This document shows, piece after piece, positions 35,065 to 43,841 of a stretch of 64,000 nucleotides of DNA. Positions within the stretch are counted from its first letter, which is position 1. The number at the start of each line of letters is the position of its first letter. A model generated the notes under the pieces. The model was not told the origin of the DNA, searched no databases, and was given only the letters and a program-made list of their open reading frames with translations. The translations under genes and the position numbers were made by a program. The stretch is from assembly GCA_964517135.1 (NCBI GenBank), contig CAZFBA010000015.1:1-64000 (forward strand), written 5' to 3'. This DNA comes from CAZFBA01 sp964517135. Its GTDB lineage: Bacteria; Cyanobacteriota; Vampirovibrionia; JBFMGH01.

Positions 35065-35628
35065 CTAATGTATCCTTAATCCTTGTGAACTTTCAAACCT
35101 GTAATGCTGCCATATATTATCATTTACAGGTATTTTAACAGGTGCTACAGGTTTTGGTTGTTGTATGTTAAGATCTTCAGCTTTTGAAACTATATCCAGA
35201 GAAGGTTTTTCTTTTGTAACGTCTTCTTCTACTTTAAACTTTGGATTCTTTTTAAGCTTATTCATCAGAGGATCCATAATCAAAGTACCAACAATAGGAA
35301 TCGTAAAGTTTGCCAGAAGCAACCCGGCAAAAGAAAAAACGTTTTTAACTTTGTTAATGTTCTCTGGCCTGGCAAATTTCTTAGCTAAAACGCCACCTGC
35401 CAGCCTGGACATTATAATACATATAGGCATTGCCAGGGCTTCAGTTACAAACTCTCTCATAGCGGCATACATTTTTCTCTCTTTAGGCTGATTGGGGTCT
35501 GAGAGCGTAATGAGAGGCCTTAATGTCATATTGAATAAGCATAATGCAACAATAGTAAATAGCGGATCCGGGTTAGACCCAAGTTTGCCATAGAAATTTT
35601 TGGCATTCTTTGCTATAATTGTTGACAT
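35065..35628 (-). CDS. Membrane protein, first of the paralogous pair
   Basis: A 187-residue protein with about four hydrophobic segments and a Pro/Lys-rich hydrophilic C terminus. The RPLITLSD...YAAMREFV block and the LIMDPLMNKL segment are shared with the next gene, pointing to tandem duplication followed by divergence. The ATG at 35628 is used here; a TTG at 35640 is also in frame, and neither has a strong ribosome site. The pair is probably cotranscribed (3-bp gap). Confidence 0.65.
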   Translation of the reverse strand: MSTIIAKNAKNFYGKLGSNPDPLFTIVALCLFNMTLRPLITLSDPNQPKERKMYAAMREFVTEALAMPICIIMSRLAGGVLAKKFARPENINKVKNVFSFAGLLLANFTIPIVGTLIMDPLMNKLKKNPKFKVEEDVTKEKPSLDIVSKAEDLNIQQPKPVAPVKIPVNDNIWQHYRFESSQGLRIH

Positions 35629-35829
35629 CTGCTTAAACAAAATGTTCTAAGACCCCGTAAAACTGTTTTTTTAACCGCAGAAAATGTCTTGTTTGCCTAT
35701 TTTTAAATTAAAATTGATAACTTATGAGAGAGAATATCATGTTAATAAAGGTAAAACATACAAAAAATTTACCTAATTTATCTAAATATTAACAAGATTT
35801 TACCTTTCAAAAATTATTAATCAAAATAC

Positions 35830-35844
35830 AATACATATGTATTA
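35830..35844. promoter_or_regulatory. Recurring AATACATATGTRTTA motif
   Basis: AATACATATGTATTA, a fully palindromic variant of the motif. It is about 200 bp upstream of the paralogous pair and just past the flagellar operon terminator. Confidence 0.45.
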
Positions 35845-35856
35845 ATTAAAGGACAC

Positions 35857-35881
35857 AAAAAAAAAGGGCAAAAAAGCCCTT
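35857..35881 (-). terminator. Terminator of the flagellar operon
   Basis: On the minus strand: AAGGGC, a loop of six T, GCCCTT and then a run of T. A textbook factor-independent terminator 37 bp after flgL. Confidence 0.9.
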
Positions 35882-35917
35882 ATTGAGGTGCATGTGTGTT
35901 AGGAGTGAGTAATAATT

Positions 35918-36865
35918 CTACCGTAAATAATCCAGTAAACTTGATTGTAAAACTCTTGCAGTTGCAGAAAGAGATGTTTGAAAAACTGATTCTTGAAAAT
36001 TTAGATCTGATATAACTTTTGCAAGATCAACGTCTTGTATTGAGCCATATTCTTTTGATAAAGATATAGTTCTTTCCTGCAATCTGTTTTCTGTCATATC
36101 AAGCCTGTTAACCAAAGCCCCAACAGTTGTTTGTACACTTAAAACATTATCAAGATCATTATCAAGAAGATCAATATTACTTCGTATAGCATCATAGTTA
36201 GCTGCTGTAGGTGCAGCTATAGCAGTATTTAAATCATTAATTAATGTTGATAGAGTATTAATCAAACCATATTCATTACCTGAACCTGTATCATACTGGC
36301 CAAATATATCATCTCCCGGAAAATTAACCGTAATAACAACACCACTACCAATTTCAATATTACGCTGATAGGCTCCTGTTGACTGTGTACCATTATAAAT
36401 AACATCCGCACCTGCTGTAGTGTAAGGAGCATCATTAGTTCTGGTACCACCAAAAATATACTTATTACCAAACCTGGTATTTGCAACCTGTACAACCTGA
36501 TTTAAAAGTTGCTGAACTTCTTCTCGGATAGCTGCCAGCTCAGAAGGACCATTTGTCTGATTTGAAGCCTGAACTGTAAGCTCTCTAGCCCTTTGTATAA
36601 CATCTGTCGTACTAGATAATAGAGCATCAGTTGTATTTAACTCAGATCTAGCATTATTAATATTAGAAATATATCTCTCATCTTGCTTTCTGGTTTCATC
36701 AATACCCAATAAACGGCTTAAACCAACAGGATCATCTGAAGGCACATTAATATTCTTGCCAGATGACAGCTTATTTTGCAAATCATTCAAACGTTGAAGG
36801 TTTAAATGAAGATTTTCAACACTTCTATTAGACATTAAACGATTGGTAATTCTGGCAAAACTCAT
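35918..36865 (-). CDS. flgL: Flagellar hook-associated protein 3 (hook-filament junction)
   Basis: A 315-residue HAP3. The flagellin-like N-terminal helix (NLQRLNDLQNKLSSGKNINVPSDDP) and C-terminal helix (VISDLNFQESVFQTSLSATARVLQSSLLDYL) pair to form the D0/D1 core. They are named here by segments: LSSGKNINVPSDDP and LNFQESVFQTSL. It links flgK to the filament. TAGGAG precedes the ATG. It is the last gene of the operon, 18 bp after flgK. Confidence 0.95.
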   Translation of the reverse strand: MSFARITNRLMSNRSVENLHLNLQRLNDLQNKLSSGKNINVPSDDPVGLSRLLGIDETRKQDERYISNINNARSELNTTDALLSSTTDVIQRARELTVQASNQTNGPSELAAIREEVQQLLNQVVQVANTRFGNKYIFGGTRTNDAPYTTAGADVIYNGTQSTGAYQRNIEIGSGVVITVNFPGDDIFGQYDTGSGNEYGLINTLSTLINDLNTAIAAPTAANYDAIRSNIDLLDNDLDNVLSVQTTVGALVNRLDMTENRLQERTISLSKEYGSIQDVDLAKVISDLNFQESVFQTSLSATARVLQSSLLDYLR

Positions 36866-36883
36866 ATATCATCGCTCCTAAAT

Positions 36884-38428
36884 CTATCTTACTCTGTTAA
36901 TAAGAACATCCAGTATGCCGTTCATAGTTGTCAATACTCTTGATGATGCCTCAAAAGCCCTTTGAAATCTAATCAAGTCAACAAGTTCCTCATCTATATT
37001 AACACCGGAATAAGCCTCTCTTCTGAGATCTATCTGCCCCAGCAAGGCATTCTGGCTATCCAGCTTTTCTTCATTACTGCGGGCTTGAACCCCCAGGGTT
37101 GAAATTGTTGAACTATGATAATTAGCAAATGTTGAATTTCCCAGACCAGCGATATTTCCATTTCTTAACTGAGCCATTAAGAGTGCCTGATCTGCATTAC
37201 CAACCTCTTCAACATCCAGAGGAGGTGTAGGCCCTGCTGCTGCAACCCTGTTCGGATCATCTATAATATCCTGTTCAACTCTGATATCAGCGGCTGAAGT
37301 TGGTGGCCCACCAGCACCATCTCCAAATAAGAGGGGATATGTAGGTCCTGCCAGCTCCAGATCGCCAGCAGCATTAATAAAGCTACCACCTGCTTGAAGG
37401 GTATTTATTTCTGTAGCTATTTCAGTAGCTAGCGTATCCAGCCTATCCAGCATGCCCCTGATTGTTAGCCTGGAAGGATCGTGTCCTCCTATTTCCAGAA
37501 GGCCACCCAGTATTCCGTTAGTAATCAAACTATTTGCATTCGCTAAATTTGGAGGCCCCGAAGGAGGAAAACCAGCGTCGGCAGGATCATATAACTCAAT
37601 TACTGCCGGATCATCAGCATCACCAGTATTAACCTGTAAAACATTCACTACTGTACCACCTGCAACAAGTATGTTAGTTCCAAGTGATACATTAACACTG
37701 CCTACAGGCGTTTCATCAATTGTAATAGGCATATATGAATTCAATTCATCCAGCAATAAATCTCTTTTATCAAGCAGATCATTGGGTTCAACATTATTAC
37801 CTTTTAAAGTAATGATCTGACGGTTTATATCCGCTAACGTATCAAGCTTTGTGTTAATATCAACAACATTCATACCAAGGCGACTTTCTCTAATAGAAGT
37901 TAAATCGGTAAAATCACCTACTAGAGCTTCTCTAAGATCTATCAAACTTGTTGCCTGTTGATTAAAAACAACTGCAAGGTCTATAGCCTGCTGTACGAAG
38001 TTCGTTCTTACTGCCAGACTTTCAGGGTATAAGCTTAATTCCTGGGCACTCTGGAAGAAACCATCCAGTTTTGCTGTAATGCCAGACTCTGAAGGTTCCA
38101 TTAATATGCCTTCAGAGTTTTGAAAAGCATATTGTCTTTCTACATAATAGCCTTTCGTGCAACTTTCAATACGATACTGTGCATCAAGAAAGCTATCTCT
38201 AGTTCTTGCTATTCTATCTATCTCTGCTCCAGTACCAAAAGTGCCTGGCAGACCCTGAACACCTACAATAGGTTGAGGATAAGGTGAACTGGTTACAAGG
38301 TCTACTTTTTGTCTTGAATAACCAGGTGTATTAGCATTTGCAATGTTGTTACTAATTACATTCATTATTGTCTGAGTGGTCGACAGAGATCTTTGTGTTG
38401 TATAGAGCCCAAAAAAGCTTGATACCAT
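36884..38428 (-). CDS. flgK: Flagellar hook-associated protein 1
   Basis: A 514-residue HAP1. The N-terminal rod-type motif NVISNNIANANTPGYSRQ and the C-terminal NIDEELVDLIRFQRAFEASS, with TMNGILDVLINRV at the end, mark the axial protein family. The central variable domain is Pro/Gly-rich. It caps the hook before filament growth and is chaperoned by FlgN, encoded just upstream. GAGG precedes the ATG. Confidence 0.95.
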   Translation of the reverse strand: MVSSFFGLYTTQRSLSTTQTIMNVISNNIANANTPGYSRQKVDLVTSSPYPQPIVGVQGLPGTFGTGAEIDRIARTRDSFLDAQYRIESCTKGYYVERQYAFQNSEGILMEPSESGITAKLDGFFQSAQELSLYPESLAVRTNFVQQAIDLAVVFNQQATSLIDLREALVGDFTDLTSIRESRLGMNVVDINTKLDTLADINRQIITLKGNNVEPNDLLDKRDLLLDELNSYMPITIDETPVGSVNVSLGTNILVAGGTVVNVLQVNTGDADDPAVIELYDPADAGFPPSGPPNLANANSLITNGILGGLLEIGGHDPSRLTIRGMLDRLDTLATEIATEINTLQAGGSFINAAGDLELAGPTYPLLFGDGAGGPPTSAADIRVEQDIIDDPNRVAAAGPTPPLDVEEVGNADQALLMAQLRNGNIAGLGNSTFANYHSSTISTLGVQARSNEEKLDSQNALLGQIDLRREAYSGVNIDEELVDLIRFQRAFEASSRVLTTMNGILDVLINRVR

Positions 38429-38450
38429 AACTAATTATCCTCTATAGTTG

Positions 38451-38948
38451 TTATGCCTCGTGTTCAATCATGCCAGATGAACTTATATTATAGGTAGAAG
38501 AAGTAAGAGCCTTACCCTTCTGGTTGTATGCCGCACTTTCAGGAGATATTACATTTGCAATAGTCATTATTGAATGTTCTATCCACTTAATTGAATTGTC
38601 TATCAAGTATATATTCTGCTTATTCATCTTTTGAATATTCTGCATTACTCCTATAAGCTGTTCTCTTATATCACTGAGGGCAGTAGAAATTTCCGGGTCA
38701 AGTTTTTTAATAAACTCACTTAAGCTAGATTCCCTTGAGACATAACCTTCCAGAACAGATAATCTGTTTTGCTCCAGTTCTAATATCTGACAGGCAACAG
38801 CTTCTATGACTTTATCCATTTCAGAAAGAGATTCCGCATCACCTTTAATAATGATTTCTCTTTTCTCCGCTGTTAGTTTATCCATGTACTTATACAGCTT
38901 TAATTGCTCTGAAAGGTTGTCTTTTAGCTGTGTAGCTACCTTTAACAT
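38451..38948 (-). CDS. flgN: Flagellar export chaperone FlgN
   Basis: A 165-residue, almost wholly helical protein with the FlgN pattern: LTAEKREIIIKGDAESLSEM in the first third, then ILELEQNR, and a Ser/Tyr-rich tail. It escorts FlgK and FlgL to the export gate. Its position directly before flgK supports the call. GGGGGA precedes the ATG. Confidence 0.85.
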   Translation of the reverse strand: MLKVATQLKDNLSEQLKLYKYMDKLTAEKREIIIKGDAESLSEMDKVIEAVACQILELEQNRLSVLEGYVSRESSLSEFIKKLDPEISTALSDIREQLIGVMQNIQKMNKQNIYLIDNSIKWIEHSIMTIANVISPESAAYNQKGKALTSSTYNISSSGMIEHEA

Positions 38949-38960
38949 AGTGTTTCCCCC

Positions 38961-39314
38961 TTATACCAGATAATCTGCTAAAATACTTCTGCCATATCTA
39001 ATTGCATAATCGAAGTCTTCGTTTGTCAGATCGTTAATACCTGTTTCAGCAGCAATATCTTTAATTTCATTAATCTTATTAGGCCCATAACGCAACATCA
39101 AAGGAGAATATGTATTTGCCGGCTCTAGATTTTGCTGTGTTCTTGTATTTATTGCTGCCTGATTTGTCTTTTTAGTAAGGACAGATGAAAAATCCTGACC
39201 GGTCTGGTTTTTCTCCAGGATATTTGCATTACTGGTTTTAGACTTAATTACAGTCTGAGGATGGTCTAAATTTCTAACACCTAACCCTGATATATTGTTG
39301 TGAACACTAACCAT
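38961..39314 (-). CDS. Small flagellar-operon protein at the usual flgM position
   Basis: Unrecognised 117-residue protein. The first 70 residues are polar and probably disordered. The end forms two helices (KINEIKDIAAETGI and NEDFDYAIRYGRSILADYLV). A disordered N terminus with C-terminal helices, and a place between flgJ and flgN, would fit the anti-sigma28 factor FlgM, but the sequence motif is too weak to name it. GGAGG precedes the ATG. Confidence 0.7.
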   Translation of the reverse strand: MVSVHNNISGLGVRNLDHPQTVIKSKTSNANILEKNQTGQDFSSVLTKKTNQAAINTRTQQNLEPANTYSPLMLRYGPNKINEIKDIAAETGINDLTNEDFDYAIRYGRSILADYLV

Positions 39315-39344
39315 TCAATCCTCCTGCACACACACTGACTGGTA

Positions 39345-39683
39345 TTACATTTGTTTTGAGAGCTGATCATAAACCTGTTGCCCCAGACCAAAGTTGCTGA
39401 GACTATTTGTAGATATTTCTTTTGCTATTTCCTGATAAAACATATCTCTGAATATTTTTTCACCCTGGCCACCATGCATAAAATCTGACCTCTGAACAGT
39501 TTTATCCATTACCTGCAAGAGCTGGTGAACAAATACAGCTTCAAACTGCTGGGCAGCTTCTTTCAGCCTTGTTTTATTCCTGCTGTGTAAATCATCTTGC
39601 AAAGAATTAAGTTTACCTGATTCTAACTGAAAACGGCTGGAAGTAAGACTATTAGCTGCTATATTATTCATAAAGTCTGTCAT
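39345..39683 (-). CDS. flgJ: FlgJ-like rod-binding protein (no muramidase domain)
   Basis: The 112-residue product covers only the N-terminal rod-binding domain of FlgJ (LKEAAQQFEAVFVHQLLQVM, then FRDMFYQEIAKEIS and LGLGQQ-type end LSNFGLGQQVYDQL). It serves as the rod cap scaffold. The peptidoglycan hydrolase half of enterobacterial FlgJ is absent; a separate transglycosylase is encoded at the operon start. It overlaps the flgI stop by one base, and GGAG precedes the ATG. Confidence 0.88.
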   Translation of the reverse strand: MTDFMNNIAANSLTSSRFQLESGKLNSLQDDLHSRNKTRLKEAAQQFEAVFVHQLLQVMDKTVQRSDFMHGGQGEKIFRDMFYQEIAKEISTNSLSNFGLGQQVYDQLSKQM

Positions 39684-40789
39684 TAGATTATCTCCACTGT
39701 CGCTTTTAAGCTGCCTGATTCCTTTAAGGCCTGAAGAATCGAAATCAAATCAAAAGGTGTAACTCCAATAGCATTCAGAGCTCTTACAAGATCTCTTAAG
39801 TTAGAATTAGCAGGAAGTTCCACAAGTCTGCCCGGTGTTTTAGAGACAGCTATTTGAGCATTACTTACACCGGCTGTCACTCCCTGTGAAAATGGTTCAG
39901 GTTGAACGATTTCATTCTGTGTACTAACTGTAACTGTAATATTTCCATGTGCAACAGCAGCAGGTAAAAGCTTAACATCATTGCCTATTACAATAGTTCC
40001 TGTTCGTTCATTAACAATTACTTTAGCTACTGCATCAGTTGTCTCTACAGTAAGGTTTTCAATAGCAGATATAAAACCTACTCTATTGTCAATAAAGCTT
40101 GGCGGTATATCAACACGTATAGTTGTACCATCAACAGCCTTTGCAGGAGCAACATTTTCATTAATAACCTGAGCAACTCTGGCTGACATAGTAAAATCTG
40201 TTCTATTTAATACAATCTCCATACCATAGTCATCACCAATTTCAGTATAAATACTTCTCTCTACAATAGCACCACTGGGTATTCTCCCCGATGTAGTGAT
40301 ACTTGTCCTTGCACTGGAACCTGCAGCAGAAACACTAACACCACCTGTACTGACTGGCCCCTGAGCAATAGCTACAACTTCACCATTTGGAGCTAACAAC
40401 TGGGTTTGCACCAGCACACCACCTTCAAGACTTTTGGCATCAGCTAATGAAGAAACTACTACATCTATTTTATCGCCTTCTTTAGCAAATGGCGGTATTA
40501 ATGCAGTCACTATTACAGCTGCTGAGTTGCCTTTTTTGATATCATTATCATTCTCTATGATTGTACCCAGGTTTGTTAAGAGAGCACGGTTAGTTCTCTG
40601 TGTTGATCTACTGTTATCACCAGTACCCTGTAAGCCTACAACGATTCCATAACCTATTAACTGGTTATCTCTAATACCGTGAATATGGGCAATATCTTTA
40701 ATTCTTACTCTTACTGCATAACAAGCAGGAGCATAGTAAAATAAAAGGATTCCTATCATTATGAATACTGTGAAAACCTTCTTTATCAC
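39683..40789 (-). CDS. flgI: Flagellar P-ring protein
   Basis: A 368-residue periplasmic protein that assembles the P-ring in the peptidoglycan layer. It has a signal peptide ending around YAPACYA (residue 25). Family strings include RIKDIAHIHGIRDNQLIGYG, GLQGTGD and VTVST, and the C-terminal LVRALNAIGVTPFDLISILQ. Length equals that of E. coli FlgI. The start is GTG with GGGGAG upstream. Confidence 0.96.
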   Translation of the reverse strand: MIKKVFTVFIMIGILLFYYAPACYAVRVRIKDIAHIHGIRDNQLIGYGIVVGLQGTGDNSRSTQRTNRALLTNLGTIIENDNDIKKGNSAAVIVTALIPPFAKEGDKIDVVVSSLADAKSLEGGVLVQTQLLAPNGEVVAIAQGPVSTGGVSVSAAGSSARTSITTSGRIPSGAIVERSIYTEIGDDYGMEIVLNRTDFTMSARVAQVINENVAPAKAVDGTTIRVDIPPSFIDNRVGFISAIENLTVETTDAVAKVIVNERTGTIVIGNDVKLLPAAVAHGNITVTVSTQNEIVQPEPFSQGVTAGVSNAQIAVSKTPGRLVELPANSNLRDLVRALNAIGVTPFDLISILQALKESGSLKATVEII

Positions 40790-40819
40790 TTTTCAATCTC
40801 CCCTAACACTTTACTTTAA

Positions 40820-41458
40820 CTAGAATAACAATCTTAAAAACTTATTCATTACGCCATCAGACTGCGCACGAGATACCGTACCTTTACCTACAATTGCTAT
40901 CTGTAGATTTCCTACATAATCAGATTTAACACTACCTTCACCATCTATGTGGCGAGGGTTAACGATACCGCTAATTATTATATCCTGACGTTCACCAGAA
41001 TTTATAATACGTTTCTGACCCTGAATAACCAGATTTCCATTTGGTAGTACCTGAACGACCTGAGTTGTTATAGTCTGTTTAATTGAATTAGTATGATTAA
41101 TAGTAGCACTATTAGTTATTTTACTAGAACCACCCCAACCGTCGACATTTGGCACGACACCTTTACCTGGTAATATCTTATCAAGTATACCGCTCCACTT
41201 ATCTTCAGTAGCGGTCTTCTTGTTAGAATTCAGTTCTACTGTATTTTCCATCTGTGTTGAATCTTCAATAAGAATCGTCACTAAATCACCAACACTGGTA
41301 GCTCTGATACTAGAGAACCAGGAACGAGGAGTAACAGGAGAAATATTTTGCCTGACACCTGCTTTGAAAAGAGATTCTGCCTGTACTGGCAAAGCAATAC
41401 CCATAGCAAACAAAAGCAGAAAGGTTATTATTATTTTTTTCTTTGATTTATAAAGCAT
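40820..41458 (-). CDS. flgH: Flagellar L-ring protein
   Basis: A 212-residue outer-membrane L-ring protein with family strings WFSSIRATSVGDLVTILIED, GNLVIQGQKRI, and ISGIVNPRHI then YVGNLQIAIVGKG. The N terminus is a signal peptide cut near PVQA|ES. It has no lipobox Cys, although most FlgH proteins are lipoproteins. AGGAG precedes the ATG. Its presence argues for an outer membrane. Confidence 0.95.
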   Translation of the reverse strand: MLYKSKKKIIITFLLLFAMGIALPVQAESLFKAGVRQNISPVTPRSWFSSIRATSVGDLVTILIEDSTQMENTVELNSNKKTATEDKWSGILDKILPGKGVVPNVDGWGGSSKITNSATINHTNSIKQTITTQVVQVLPNGNLVIQGQKRIINSGERQDIIISGIVNPRHIDGEGSVKSDYVGNLQIAIVGKGTVSRAQSDGVMNKFLRLLF

Positions 41459-41483
41459 TTATATCTCTCCTAACATCCTTTTA

Positions 41484-42197
41484 TTAAATGTTTATAAGCA
41501 CTCTTCCTTTTTGAATAATCTTACCTCTATATTCCTTCTTGAATTCATTACTTTTAACTCTGATAATGTCACCCATATAGCCATCTTCCATTGCTTCTCC
41601 TGGTATTGAGATTGCAACAGTACTTGATTTAAAGATTATTTCAACCATATTGTTTCTTATAACAGCAGGATCCTTTTCAATAAATCTGTGATCTAAAATA
41701 TCACCCGTTTTAAATGATTTAGTTACTCTGGTAAGGTTCAAATCACTTGAAGACCTGGCAGCAGTTCCAGCTAAACTGCTAATATCTCTTCTGGCCATTT
41801 CAACATTTATACCTGAAAGAGCATCTCCTCTTTGTATAGGCTGTTTAGCTATCCATACATTCTTATACAGAGAGAGCGTAACAGGAACACCTAGTGCTCT
41901 TTGAAACTTTCCATCAACATAAAAGGTAGTTCTTACGATGGTTCTCTTCACAAAAGCATCTCTTAGAGACGTTTTAATTTTTATTTCCAGCTCTCCATCT
42001 TCGATTTCAAAAGGCACACCAGGCATTCTGCCAACATCTACCTGAATTTCTCCATCATAAAGATCTTTATAATGGTTAATAATCTCTTTTTTTATTAACG
42101 GCTTAAGATCATTAATTTGAATTTGCCTGGCTTCTGCCGCCAGCGACGTCAGAAAGAGAGTAAATGTAAGTATTAAACTGATAAATAAACGTTTCAA
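41484..42197 (-). CDS. flgA: Flagellar P-ring assembly chaperone FlgA
   Basis: A 237-residue secreted chaperone for FlgI. A signal peptide (to about A22) is followed by an N-terminal wing and a C-terminal SAF domain (QPIQRGDALSGINVEMARRD, then KSFKTGDILDHRFIEKDP) and GRVLINI at the end. The start is TTG with GGGGA upstream, which may lower its level relative to neighbours. Confidence 0.9.
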   Translation of the reverse strand: MKRLFISLILTFTLFLTSLAAEARQIQINDLKPLIKKEIINHYKDLYDGEIQVDVGRMPGVPFEIEDGELEIKIKTSLRDAFVKRTIVRTTFYVDGKFQRALGVPVTLSLYKNVWIAKQPIQRGDALSGINVEMARRDISSLAGTAARSSSDLNLTRVTKSFKTGDILDHRFIEKDPAVIRNNMVEIIFKSSTVAISIPGEAMEDGYMGDIIRVKSNEFKKEYRGKIIQKGRVLINI

Positions 42198-42234
42198 TAT
42201 TTTCCCCGTTCGATTTTAGATATAATTAACTAAG

Positions 42235-43020
42235 TTACACCATTCTATTAGCCGTTTTCAGAGCTTCATCTGAAGCACGTATGACATTAGAATTGGCTTC
42301 AAAAGCTCTTTGTGCTGTAATTAAGTTGATTAATTCTTCTACGACCTGAACGTTAGAGCCTTCTACAAAGCCCTGTTCTATGCTTCCGAATCCTTCCTGG
42401 TTAGCAATACCCTGTATAGGTGTTCCTGATGCACCTGTTTCAATAAGCAGGTTTTTACCAATTGACTGTAACCCTGATGGATTAGCAAATCTAACAAGCT
42501 CTATAGTACCAACTTCTGTTAGCTCAGCAGAGCCTGGCTGCTGTACAGTTACTTTTCCACCATTTGTAATAATAACCTGTGTTGCATCTTCTGGTATACT
42601 TATCTGAGGTTGTAGTTGAAACCCATCAGAAGTAACAAGCTGGCCGTTAGCATCCATCTTAAAGTTTCCATCACGGGTGTAGGCTAATGTTCCATCATCA
42701 AGTTGAATCTGATAATATCCTTCTCCTTGTATAGCAACATTTAAGGGGTTATCTGTCTGCATCATTACGCCAGCAGTGTTAATTCTCTGTACTGCTGAAT
42801 TTTTAACACCCAGACCAATCTGTATACCTGAAGGCTGATAGGTACCCTGGGCGACCTGTGCACCGGGAGCCCTGATTGTCTGGCTGAGCAGATCCTGAAA
42901 TTCTGCCCTTGACTTCTTAAAACCGGTTGTATTAACGTTTGCAAGGTTGTTAGAGATGACATCAATATTTGTTTGCTGGGCTAACATCCCTGTTGCGGCT
43001 GTACTTAAAGAACGTAACAT
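42235..43020 (-). CDS. flgG: Flagellar distal rod protein
   Basis: A 261-residue distal rod protein. The N-terminal NIDVISNNLANVNTTGFKKS, the FlgG-typical QGTYQPSGIQIGLGVK segment and the C-terminal ELINLITAQRAFEANSNVIR are all present. Length equals the family's usual 260. GGAGG precedes the ATG. Confidence 0.96.
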   Translation of the reverse strand: MLRSLSTAATGMLAQQTNIDVISNNLANVNTTGFKKSRAEFQDLLSQTIRAPGAQVAQGTYQPSGIQIGLGVKNSAVQRINTAGVMMQTDNPLNVAIQGEGYYQIQLDDGTLAYTRDGNFKMDANGQLVTSDGFQLQPQISIPEDATQVIITNGGKVTVQQPGSAELTEVGTIELVRFANPSGLQSIGKNLLIETGASGTPIQGIANQEGFGSIEQGFVEGSNVQVVEELINLITAQRAFEANSNVIRASDEALKTANRMV

Positions 43021-43064
43021 ATATTATCCTCCAACCTTAATGTTTATTTCTACCCCTTAGTATC

Positions 43065-43841
43065 TTACTGTATCCTTCCCAGTTGAGTTGTAGTCTTTTC
43101 AAGGCTACGGCTGGTGTTTTCTACAACCCTTGCAAGTGTTTCATAAGCTCTCATCCCTTCGATAGTGTTCACCATGGAACTTATTACATTTGCATTAGAA
43201 CCCTCAACAGCACTCTGAACTATTTTGTATCCGGGCTCTATCTGGTTACCTGCAACGTTTGTTGCCTCAAAACAGCTATTACCTCTTTTAACAAGACCAT
43301 GCTTGTTTTCAAAATCTACTACCTTAAGCTGGTTTATGGGTTCTTTGTTAAGTATAAGTTCACCTGTATTGGTCACTTCCAGTGTTGTAAGGTCCATACC
43401 CATTTTTATAGGGGCATCATTCATCCCTATAACCCGGTAACCTTCAAGTGTAGTTAAAAAACCTTCATCATCCAGCTTAAAACGCCCATTTCTGGTATAT
43501 AACCTTTCTCCGCTGTCAGTTTGTACTTCAAAAAAACCATCACCTTCAATTGCAAAATCAAGTTTATTTGCTGTATCTTCTATACGGCCCTGGGTAAAAT
43601 CTATAGCTATTCCGGAAAGGGCACTTCCAGGAGAAATAGCACCAAGAGGCATCGACCTATCAGTATTTTTTGTACCCTGAGCGGATATTTTATCAATTAA
43701 CATGGGTGCAAACGATTTAAAAAGAGTCACACCTTTTTTAAAGCCAGGTGTATTGACATTAGCAAGACTGTTCGCTATATTGTCATTGGAAGCTAGCAAA
43801 GACACCATCCCTGATGCTGCTGTATAGATACCTTTTATCAT
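43065..43841 (-). CDS. flgF: Flagellar proximal rod protein FlgF
   Basis: A 258-residue rod protein of the FlgF/FlhO type: NDNIANSLANVNTPGFKKG at the N terminus, KLDFAIEGDGFFEVQT in the middle and SMVNTIEGMRAYE at the C terminus. It differs from the adjacent flgG by lacking the GTYQ segment. It overlaps the transglycosylase gene by 4 bp; GGAGG precedes the ATG. flgB, flgC, fliE and flgE are not in the window. Confidence 0.93.
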   Translation of the reverse strand: MIKGIYTAASGMVSLLASNDNIANSLANVNTPGFKKGVTLFKSFAPMLIDKISAQGTKNTDRSMPLGAISPGSALSGIAIDFTQGRIEDTANKLDFAIEGDGFFEVQTDSGERLYTRNGRFKLDDEGFLTTLEGYRVIGMNDAPIKMGMDLTTLEVTNTGELILNKEPINQLKVVDFENKHGLVKRGNSCFEATNVAGNQIEPGYKIVQSAVEGSNANVISSMVNTIEGMRAYETLARVVENTSRSLEKTTTQLGRIQ

